The notes below the pieces were generated by a model. That model was not told the origin of the DNA, made no database searches, and saw nothing but the letters and a program-made list of their open reading frames with translations. DNA of 64,000 bases from Lytechinus pictus (taxonomy: Eukaryota > Echinodermata > Echinoidea > Temnopleuroida > Toxopneustidae), in the NCBI RefSeq assembly GCF_037042905.1, contig NC_087252.1, forward strand, positions 29,761,994-29,825,993, given 5' to 3'. Both the position numbers and the translations under genes were made by a program. Position 1 is the first letter of the stretch, and each line of letters starts with the position of its first letter. Positions 32,573 through 44,500 of the stretch are shown piece after piece.

Positions 32573-35500
32573 GTAAGTATAAAAATCGACGAATTTCGTT
32601 TCGTTTCTTGTCCGTGTTTATCTTTGTCGCGTAACGCACTAACGGTCATTCATCATTCATTTACTGGCGCGCGCAATCCTTATCCACACACGTCCAATAA
32701 GGAAAATCACAATTCCGTGACAAGACTCAAGAGTTAAATCACCAGGGGCCCGTTTCTCAACACCGTCATTAGTCTGGATCTGGATCTGGATGTATACGAT
32801 GCAGGGCCCTTCTGGGCATAAACGCATCGGGTACTTGACCTGGATTTTGCCGGGACCGGCAGGTGCAATACTAGGGTGTCCGGACCTAATTTATATCTTC
32901 GGATCGGGTTTGAATTACGTGTTATGACTGTATTCAATTGAAAGAGAAAATTTCACTCTTACCAACTGCTAAATTTGATGTGGTAAATCCATTTCACAGC
33001 AAAATTATAAGTGAACGAAAATTGACATTTTTTCCGCCGATTAGAGCCCAAAAGCCTCTCAAAATGTGGTCATCCACGGTACGCGATCATGTCTTTTTCA
33101 GGAATCTCCGGAGGAGGAGTCTCCGCGAATGTTGCTGATGACGTCAGCGCGCCATGTTTATCACGCGCCACGGCTCATGAATATACATCAAAAGTTCGCT
33201 TTACGCACCCGTAAGGGTGCGTTTAGGTCAAATGCATGTCACGTCGGAGATATGAGAGAGTCAGGAGCAACGCTCCTTGGAGAGAAAGGGAGAGAGAGAG
33301 AGAGCGACGGAGACAATACTTACGTGCAGAGCCCACGGGATTTGAGAGAAGATGAGAGAGACAGACAGAAAAATTATGATGAAATGTGTCTGGATTTGTG
33401 TGCATCACGAGTGTGTGCATTTTCGTGGAGTCAATGTACATGTGAGTCTGAATAACATGCAACACGTGGCTTTTGCCAGTCATGGAAATTTCCATTGTTG
33501 ATGTTTATGTCTGAGCGTGGTGTCTGGGCTGAGAGAATCTGGCACGTGTATGTGATTTGTATGTGATGTACAATGCATTTTATCGAGTGTATCAATTACA
33601 GATCAACTTGATTCACTCTAATGTATTCCCCTAAAGGCGAGAAGAGATGGGGGGGGGGCGTCAAAGAATGAGAATATGTCCGATCGTAAGTTTTTTAATG
33701 GTTTGCCATTTTAAGTTAATGCCTGAATCTCCCTTTTTCGTATGATTCCAGTTGATTCTTAAAAACTATTAAATGTTTGTAATGAGGCGCTGGTTGGGGA
33801 GCAAGGTGGAGGGGGGGGGGGGGCATATTCCCACCCCAGTCCTGCCCGCAACCATTCAATCACTTTGTGCATGATTGTCAGAAAATTCTTGAGTTGCCAA
33901 GTGTTTCCGAGAATGGTTACCATTTTTTATTGTTGTATTTTGCTATTCAAAAAAGTCTACCCCCCCCCATTCTGCTAATTCCTGGTAAATTGACCCCTTT
34001 TCTTTATATCTTGTAAAATTTCAATCTCCATTGGTTGGTGTTGATTCCAACTTAACTTCATGATTGAATTGATTGGCGCGCATTGCGAGTTGTAACTTTT
34101 TATTCAATGATAATTCAATCTCCCTGGTTTTGATTTATCTACTGGATAGATCGAGCTATAACTGGGATCCATTTCATTATCCGAATATGGTAACGGGGTT
34201 CGTGCTCTGCAATAATCCACTTTTTCCCACGATATAAACAAATATTAAAGACTCACTATAAATCAGGCCATCTGGACAAGAGACGGATCCAACATTTTCC
34301 AATGGGTGGGGGGGCACATTTTTCCCGATGAAAAAAAAAAGTTTTCACAGAAAATGAAGGGTATTTCGTCGACAATAAAAGTTTGTCCTCACTTTTAAGG
34401 GGGGGGGGGAGGGGGAGGGACATTACTGTTTTAACGGCTTTTAATTTTCCATTTCAAATTTTAATTGTGCCTCTCAAAAGAGGGGGAGACAAGTTGGTTT
34501 GACACAACGAGCTGCGACGAGTAATGCGTCCTACCTCCCCCCCCCTTTCTGTTCGCGCAACTGTCGTAAAGACCCCTAAAGAGTGAAAGGGGTGTTGAAG
34601 TTTGATCCTACACCCCCGGTCCTATACTCCGTTATTATTATTATTATTATTATTTAGGTTAGCCCGGGGCTGGCCGCCACCCCCCCCCCTCCCGCTGCCA
34701 CCCCCTCCCCCCCCCCCCGATCCGCTATACCGCCCTGGGAAAACGCTCATTTTACATGAAGCCATCCTCGTATCATGTCACCCATTCATGCATGCCCCCA
34801 TTCTGACCTCTACTCTCATTCCAGACTAAATGTAAACAATGGCAACCTGCATACTATCTTGACTGCCGGTCACCATGGTAACTGACATTCCAACGTATGC
34901 TCAATCGAAGTAGGGTCCGTAGTTGAATGATCTCAGTCAAAATGAGCAAAATATTAAGAGACGGCTCTTTTGTTGGATTTACTGAAGTACTGAACGGTAA
35001 TTGGATTTACTTGGAATATTAGAGACGAAAAGCTTGTGGCTTGTTTGCCCCTCGTCACTTTGGATAATCTCTGGTAGGGTAAAAATTTGAGTGGACGGTT
35101 TTTCACGGGGGGGGGGGGGGGGGGGGCGGGGGGGGGGGGTTCCATACCTCTCAAAAGCTTATTTGAACATGCAGATACTTAGATTGTACATCAAATGAGA
35201 TACACGAAGACGTACGGGAAAGTGATGATTTTTTGTTATTTTGTGACCGTGACTGTAAGGGTGCAGGTTGGTGTCGAGGGGGGGGGGGATGAATTTACAA
35301 CGGTGCATGCGATCTGCATTGTTTAGAAATGCTCTTTTTTAACAAGTGAAGTAATATTGACATCAACCAAAACTTTCTTATTTAATATGGCCATCATTTT
35401 GTATTTTTTGAATAAAATGTAATTTTTTGTTCATAGCTGAGTCGGTTGCTCCGGCATCAGCGGATGCAGACCGATGGAACATCGCCGGCCGACTCTTCAA

Positions 35501-38500
35501 TATTTTGTCTTGTGCAGGTACTTCCTTAGGCTTCCTTGGTATTTCACAACGGTGGTTTTCTAATCATATTCTTTTGATAACATTAAATATCGTTTCATGT
35601 CAAATACCATTTCATTCTTATGAGAAACTATTCATATTTCAATTCTTTTTTCGTAGCTGCATTGTACTGCTAACGTTACACATGTTCATACATTTTCAGC
35701 GCACAGAAACGCCTTGACAGCGATATGCGTTTATTTATTATTATTTATTTATTTGCGTATTATTTATTTATTCATTTAGCGAGCTTTAGGGGTAATTAAT
35801 GTAATTAATTAATGCACTCTTTTATAACAGATTAGAGAAAACACACACACATAGAGTAACATATAAGCCAATATTATCTTCTTTTTTCACCTCTGTTACT
35901 TCCTCTTTCATTTTTATTCTTTGCTTATCTTTTCTTTCTTTTATTCTTTTCTTTTCCTTTTATTTCATTTTATTTTTATTTTTTCTTTGCAAGGCGGCAT
36001 CGACATGTATTTTCTTTATTTTTCTCTTTTTTTTTATGCATTCTCATTATTTTTTTTGATGGGGCCCCTTTTCTCCACCGCGGCCTCATTTTTCTTTGTG
36101 CCGGTCATTGTGTTTATAACAACAAAAACATCCCTTACGATCCCGGGAATTTCATTCTTCTGTTCAGTGCCGGTCCGCTGCTTTTCTTTTTTTTTCTAGA
36201 TTTCTTATACGCTTATTCAAAGCTTTGTCACCAACAACATTTCCTACATCAAACAATTCGGCAAGAAGCCACGAAAAATGCTTATACTCATACCTTGTTT
36301 TCGGGACCACCTATACAATTACAACTCGAAAGCAACACCATTTGTTAAATATTCCCATCCCATTTTGTCTTGATTCAATTTCCCACACATTGCCATCTGT
36401 AACTCCCCCTCTGTTCCCCTGTACTGGTTACAGTGTTTACGACTTCATTAACGACATTTCCACCTTTACCACTCGAACACATTTTTCTCACAGGGTATGT
36501 AAAATCACAACACGAAATACAAGTACCGATGAATCACTGTTTATAAACACATTCGTGAGTGAGAATTCCCACGTTCATTTGTACACAAAATTACTATAGC
36601 AGCACGCACAACACCCGCGACCTTTTTCGTATCTCGCGCCGGCTCTCACACGTGATCACGTAGCGCGGGAGTGCTTGTTGCTATGCGCGTCCATTCGTTA
36701 GTCACGCCTCTATTTTCGATGCTCTTTTTGATGACGGGAAGGGTAATTTGAAATGCATTTTGTAAGTTGATCCAAGGGGGTTAGCGAAAAACTAACTGCA
36801 GATTCGTATTCTACGTGACTGAATCCATATACGTACACATGGGGCTGTTATTGTACTTTTCATAGTTGGTGTGAATGGAGGGTCTAACGATTGCTTTCTT
36901 TTGTACCATGGAATTTATCACCGTGATTTAAACGCCCCTGGTCGGTATATATTGAGAAAATTTTACTCTTTTCGATTAAAACATTTTTATATTCTAAATT
37001 TATTTGGATCATGGTGTAAAATCACCTGAAAGTGTGATTTTACCCTGATAATCTTGACCATTTTCTTGAGATGCGCGATGCCATTGAAAATGCGTGTAGA
37101 AGAATGTCTGCGTCGCCGCGACCGATCCAAACCGCATTTTTAGAGTAAAATTCATTAAATGAAATGGAAATTAAACTCATGCTAGTTTGGGGGGTAATTG
37201 TGTTAGTAAGGTCAGGAAAATGAGTGCTGTGCTTGTGTTTCAATTATTTTCTCAATTATGACTCTTTGTAAAAAGTTATTGTAAAATTACTGGAGGCATG
37301 TTTAATCTGTGCTGACCATTGTTATGCGCGCAGCAGTGCATTACCGCATTTAGGCGGAAGTTTTTATTATGAGTCCGGACACCCTAGCAATACACCGGGT
37401 GAACACCCTACTCTTTGACGAATAGTGTATTACTATTGGTTTTAACGTGCATAGGTTGTACCTCTCCTATACACGGGACCAACATTTGCGTCCTTTCCGA
37501 TGGACGGAGTGTTTTCCAACTGTATTCACACCTGCACTGAATACAGTGGTGAGGCACGCTAACACACAACGCTATAGCATCAGACTTTTTTGTTAGACGC
37601 GTTTCGGCATGAGCGGGACTCGAACCCCTCACGTTGAGATCTACGATCTTATCCGAAACATGCGCTCTAACCGACTGAGCTACGCTGCCTCTAGTCTAAC
37701 TTCTTGACTAAATCGGAGATAGTGAGCTACTTGTCCGCTAACCGTTTCACGAAGCCCTCTTTACCAAGATCGGGTACAACAACCTCACTAAATATATATG
37801 ACACCTCCGAACCTGTCATAACTTCTTTGTTAAATTTTTAAAATGACGTTGTGGCATCACGTGGGTAGACTATGTCTATGACATGCAAAATTGCCTCGAA
37901 ATTTGAAAATTGTAATCTTACGTAATCATTCATAGAAGTTGAAATTACATTGCAAAACAGGTGTGATAGATCATTCAATAATAATTGTTATGCACAGAAA
38001 CTATCAAAACTGTTGGTAAAACGCAACAAAACCACTCATTTTAAAATAGTAAAGTAGGCCTAATTGAATTGATAAAGATTCTACCACGGCAGGTCATCCA
38101 TAACTGGACTCGTATTCGTCGTTTTCAAACACTTATCAACATTTTTGATAAATTCTATCTCTAATTTATGCAAAGAATTTGTCAAATCGTGTGTTTCGGT
38201 ATGTAAAAAAATTAAAAAAAATTAATTTAAACTATATTTTGATGATGTTTGGAACCATAAATAAACCTATAATTATCATTATTTTACAAAGATAACAATT
38301 GTGGTTTACTTTCGTGAACTATCAAAATTTACTATCCCGGGGATACCCATCTCATTGTCCCCATGTGATTTTTTAGTCATGAAATGATATATTCATAATT
38401 TGATTTTCTCAGCAATTAGATGCTCAAGTCTTCATGGTTTAAAGGTAAATTCCAGTTCTGGTAACGATCTCAAAATGAATTTTTACAGAATCTAATATAA

Positions 38501-41500
38501 TGACCACCCAAGTGTCTGTTTGTATGAATAAAAAATATGTGCCAAAGGATTCTGGAAGAAATTGTGTAATTGCTGAGAAATAAGCAAAATAAGCGCGGAT
38601 TCGGTCACTTCCGTCGGGTCTTTATTCCAGCAATAATAATACACTGTCCCACGTGTGCCTATCTGTGTTGGCGATCTTCAGTGTGATCGTATTTCAGCTT
38701 AGATTTTATGATTTCACAAAGTTCAGTTTATGTAACTGTACCAGATCTAGATCCTCGATGATATACTGACAATTAAGCCTGGTTTACAGACTTTCACATG
38801 AAATCAGTGTTTACTGCAACTACTGGCATTTCTCTTTAAGTATGCATGGTTCATATTTTGCCTCTGCTATTATTTTTATTAGATGTATTTCCAAATTAAT
38901 CACAATAATTGCAGTTTTATCACATTTTTGCTTTTCAAAAATTATGCTATTTTGTGACTAAGGCTACGTCTCGTCTGCTCTTTCTACTGATAGTATCGAT
39001 ATCAAGGGATTCTAGTTAGGAAGCCCTTCGTGAAACGGGTTTAGTAAGATTGGAACTAACTCCGTGGTTGGTGGATAAAGATATGACTAACTTGTCCAGG
39101 TGTTGAGAAACGGGCCCCTGACTGTTGTCTGTTGATGACCCTACATGTAAATGCTATTTAGATTAGCCATTGTTTTAGACGGTTTACGGCGCTAATGCAG
39201 TTTCGTACCGGCCGATTACCAGCTAACCAGCATACCTCGTCACCAATCATGCCAATACTACTTGTTCCCAAAAAAGGCCAAATGCCATGACAAGTCTCTC
39301 GGTCACATTTCGAGGTCAATATAGTTATATAACTTATATACCCCACCTCTTTTCCAATATCGGGAACGGCTGTATTTCAGCTTTGATCTCGATGTCGTTG
39401 TTTGAATCCTCAGACATCACTTCGCGGATCGCTTGGATTGGATTCACCGTGCGCCGTACTGTTGATATGGACTGATATTATCACTGAAGCTTAAAGGAGA
39501 ATGAAACCCTTGAAACTAGCTGAATCCATATCAAAGAGAAAAATCAAAGAAACATATTGTTGAAAGTTTGAGGATGATTGAATGAATAATAAGAAAGTTA
39601 TGAGCATTTGAATATTGAGATCACTAATGCCATGTAGATCCTCCCATCGGCAATGCGACCAAGATCTGTGATATCACACACGTACAACTCCCTCATTGTT
39701 TTAGTACTTATTTCACTTATATTCTCACTTTTATAGAGTCTATCACAAGGTGAGGTGTTTTCTTTATGAGATGACAAGTACAGAGGTTTCACAACATTAT
39801 ATCATTGATGAATCGTTTGTCATATGATTAGAATGAGCAAAAAGAGATGTTTGGGGGTATATTTTCAGTGTCCGAATGGGAGAGTTGTACGTGTGTGACA
39901 TCACAGATTTTGGTCGCATTGCAAATGGGAGGATCTCCATAGCATTAGTGATCTCGACATTCAAATGCTCATAACTCTTTTATTGCTAGTCCTATTTTAC
40001 TCAAAGTTTTGTTGATCTTATTCTTTGATTTGTCTGCTTTCACAAAAGCTAACTTGCTCCAAGAGTTTCATTCTCCTTTAACCTTAAAGAAGAATGAAAC
40101 CCAAAATTGAATACCACATAATATCATTGATAAGTACATGCCAATCAAAATGAATCCACTTATACCCCAATCTGATTTCCCAGTATCGAGTACCACCTCT
40201 TCAAAGTTGGGCTTCTTCAGGTTCAAAGTCTCTGAATGGAGATCGCCATTGTTGTGGGGTTCGTTCAAAATTGTGACGTCAGCGACGTACAACTGCTCTC
40301 GGTAGTATCGGTACTTCCATGTGCATAACGCATAGCTAGCTATACGGGCTGAAACCGCCCCCAAGTTTGCATAATATAGATACTTTTTTTACCAGAAATA
40401 AATAAAATATACACATAAAACACTTAGAAATAATATTAAAAAGCTTTTTGAATTATTTTATGGATTAAAAACACAAATTGATGAGTTTTGATGAAAATTT
40501 TTACAAATTTATTTACGATATCCAAATTGGCAAATTTGACAAAGCTAAATTTGTACGTACTGTACGGACCGTCATGTACCCTGAACCGAGTGATCGTGTT
40601 ATGTTGGAAGTTTGGTTATTTATCCCGTTTGAATATCGGAAAATTGTTGATTGTGTTATATTTCTATATATCTAACGTTGTTTATTATTTGTTACCGTCG
40701 ATTTTAAATAAAACAAAACATATCGCGGACGTTTGTATTGAAATGGATGGCCGAGAGCCTACGACTTCGAGCCACAAATAGATCTACTCGGCCGAAGAAA
40801 TCGCTCAACGAGCAGAGCTAACTTAGAGGTATATAGAGTAGAGCCTAGAGGCACGTCGGCGCACGGTCAGCAGCAGCCACCCAATTTTTTTTTAGAGAGA
40901 TTTCTGGCCTCAACTTCTGCGGATCGTGAATTAGGTAAAAGCTAGATGCATTTTGTCCCCTTTTCTGACTGATTTCAGCAGCCATACGCTTGGCAGTATA
41001 CCATCCTGATCAGCATTGTTTTACGCTAGCAATCACAGGCACTCGCCGGGGTTGGACACTGAGTTGTACGTCGCTGACGTCACAACCCCCCACGGAGATA
41101 TGGGGAGTATGAGCAAAATGGCGACCTCCACGGGGCTTTCGAATATCAAAATATTGATAACTTTGACTTGGCATATCATCGGAAATAGGAAACCGTTCTG
41201 CCTCATTTTAATTTTATTTTAATTAGTGAAGTGTAATTGGCTTATGACCAGATAATAAATCTATCCTTTCATTTTCCTTTAAGACTGAAGTTAGCAACCA
41301 AATCATGCGAACATGTGGCGAACAAGCTGCCAGCATGCTGCAGGCGAATCTTTTAGTTTTGGTCGCATAACTTCAGTCCATATCAACACTACGTCGCACG
41401 GCGAATCCAAGCGATCCGCGAAGTGATGTCCGAGGATTCGAACAACGACATCGAGATACATTTTTCTGACAAAGCAGCTGTTAACTACAATTACAATTTC

Positions 41501-44500
41501 ACCCAAGCTGTTCTTAATCTTATTGCCTATGACTCAAAGCTCCCCCTGGATATCAATGCCAAGCTATTAAAAGCGACCTTGATATATATCACAAAAATCC
41601 ATAATAGCCGCTCCAGTGCTATCCTGGCCTGATGTACCTCGAGCGAAGTTCGTGCAGGCTCCACTCCACTTCACTACCGCTACACTACGCTCCACCTACC
41701 CGAACCTCGAGACCATGAACTCGACCGGATATTCCGAGTGACAAAAGGTGGGATTTTATGGGGAGAAAATACAAAATTCATGCAACATCACGATCTTTAA
41801 AAACAAGTGCAACTAATATTCTTACTTTACACAAAGTTTCACTTCTTTTCCATGCTTCTATCAGTCTCAAAATTGATGATTTAGAGCCAACATGAAGTTC
41901 CTCACACGTATAAATATTAATGCGCTGCCGACTTCAAAACATCGCATGCGGGAGGTACCGGGTCTGGTCCGAGCTCGGACCCTCGCGCGCGTGTGAGGAA
42001 CTTCATGTTGGCTCTAAATCATCAATTTTGAGACTGATAGAAGCATGGAAAAGAAGTGAAACTTTGTGTAAAGTAAGAATATTAGTTGCACTTGTTTTTA
42101 AAGATCGTGATGTTGCATGAATTTTGTATTTTCTCCCCATAAAATCCCACCTTTTGTCACTCTGAATATCCGGTCGAGTTCATGGTCTCGAGGTTCGGGT
42201 AGGTGAAGCGAAGTGTAGCGGTAGTGAAGTGGAGTGGAGCCTGCACGAACTTCGCTCGAGGTAGGCCTGATGAGTCACTAACATTCAGTCTTCAAGATAC
42301 ATGTACGTCACATGCGGGTTGGACCCGACGATCTCCGAACCAAGCGGAGGGATGAGAACAGAGAGAGAGCGAGATCAAAGCTGAAATTATACAGCCGTTC
42401 CCGATCGCGAAATCGTACAAAAAAGAGCAAATTCGCTTACCTCGGCCTGGAAAGTGACTTTGCATGTCTCTTCTACGGAAATACAAGGAAGCCCGTTGGT
42501 GGCGCTAATAAATTTCACAACCTTGATTCAGCTCCTCGGTAATTTTATAGCTGTCTAAACTTTTTGAATGCGCAATTTTTATGATTACTTGACTAATTAT
42601 GGGCACCTATAAATGGAATACCTTCAGAAACATAATTGAAGATTATTGTTGGCGATGATTAACACTTTTTTGCGAATAATTTAAAACGATGACTAATAAA
42701 AAAAAAAAAAAAAAAAATTTACCTGGAACGAAACCAGCAGTACAAGCTTTAACGAGCGTTGTGGCGTGCGCCTGTAATCCAAGCTGTGGGGAAGTTACAA
42801 ATTAATGCAGAGGTTCGAGCCCTGGTCACGTCTTTCGGATGGTGACGTTAAAGGTCGGTCCCAGATGTAAATAATATATCTGATTGATACACATCTGACA
42901 AAACTCAAATACACACACACACACACACGAACGTCAATAATGCGGTCTACCGAAGTCTATACGATGAAAAGATTGGACACTTCACGGACTTCGCGTAATG
43001 CTTTGCGTCGATTTGCGTGTAAAATAGTTTAGGTGCCTAGTCTTTCCCTTGTCATGTCTTTGATATGAATATAAATTGCGCGCCCTCTTTGGGCCAAAAA
43101 TTGATGTTGTCGTTCGACAAGCCGCGCGACGTCAAGAGCAAGAAAAGATGAGGAACAGAGGGGAATAGAGTGCTCAAATAAGTCTCCAAATGGACTTCAT
43201 TTTTTTAAATACTGTTGCACCACTTAAATGACTCACCTGTCACTGCCTGACCAAAATTGTTCTAGAAATCATTTGCAATGTTGAAAAGTGTCTTGTGCCA
43301 TCTGATATTAATCCTCAGTAGTCGGTAATTCCCTGAAATGCTGCAATGTAAAAGATCCAGCAAAAGAAAAAAAGGAGTTTAGCGCAGTCAAAGTCAGACT
43401 TGCAATACTGGGGGGGGGGGGGGCAGTCAAATGGATAGACCTTATCGCAAATAGCGTTCGTCGCGTGAGGGCGTATGTCACCGCAAAGGATCACGGGAAT
43501 GAAAAGGGAGCAAACACAGAATTGGCTTTCGGGAAGCCATACAACGCCATATGTTTTGTGTAGTGTCACTCAAAATCCAGGCTTTTTTAAAAGTCTGATT
43601 TCTTCGTATTGAAATTACTTTTGATACTTGAATGTGGATTTATAGAACAATCTTTGTATCATGATTGCACAGTGAAAGTATGAACTCAATGCTCACCGTA
43701 TTTTCCAAGTTTTCTGGGGCTAAATTTGGGAAGATTTTGTGGCCGGGAAAAGTGAGCATGGTGATTGCGGGCATATGCCGATCGACTTTAGAAAAGAGCA
43801 CGTCGTCAATCCAAAGAGAGCCTGAGGCTATTTTTTATGAGAATCATAATGTAGACCATAATATATATTTTATCTTCATAACTACATGTAGTAAATTTAG
43901 CTAGTTTTGTTATTTTGGGGGGAATATAGTCTTTTGCAAATGGGCTTTTGAGTTTGATCAAATACAAGATCTATAATGTTATTGAGGGGGGGGGGGGTGA
44001 GACTCGATCAGGGATCGAGCGGCCGAAGAGATCAAATATAAAGTATATTGAAGATAAGCTAGTGTGTGTGTATATATATACATATAAATAGGCCTATGAC
44101 ATGCAAAAAAAATGAGATTAGATGAATCCCTGATTTAAAACATTTTATTGATGCTGTATAGGCCCTAGTATTCTTCATGGTCTCCCTCTAACATCTCTGT
44201 AATTTTATTTTGTCTGAAAAATAAGCAGCTGATGGATATTTAATTCATATAAATGATATATATTCCATTGTTTTAATAAAACAAAATCATTTGAAAATGT
44301 GCATCTTCAATTAATTCCATCGCATTCGGTCACTAATTACTTCTCTCACAGATCACCTTCCTCATTTCTTTTTTTTATACTTATGTTTCTCTCATTATAC
44401 TTTCAACTATTCTCACATTTTTTTTTCTATTTAATTCATTATTTTGTCTGGGCAGTATTATAAAATCTTGGGACCAGGCCACTTATAAAACTTCCGGATG

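Larger units (their letters stand above)
32743..39120. mobile_element. Large inverted-repeat element, CAGGGGCCCGTTTCTCAACA termini
   Basis: CAGGGGCCCGTTTCTCAACA at the left is mirrored by TGTTGAGAAACGGGCCCCTG at the right (22 bp perfect with CC), 6.4 kb apart in intron 1 of the TMEM145-like gene. The size is inflated by a nested element (32871-37388) and a SINE (37400-37693). No target duplication is clear. It could instead be two solo ends of one family in opposite orientation. Confidence 0.65.

Noticed and set aside
32264..32737. 157-aa ORF overlapping TMEM145-like exon 1
   Set aside because: It reads the promoter, exon 1 and intron in a different frame from the conserved exon and runs through a good splice donor.
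36225..36599. 124-aa ORF starting MSPTTFPTSNN
   Set aside because: No domain or conservation cue. It lies inside the nested inverted-repeat element, where chance frames are common.
37610..37693. tRNA gene on the minus strand
   Set aside because: A and B boxes are present, but a SINE body continues past the head and the cloverleaf is broken.
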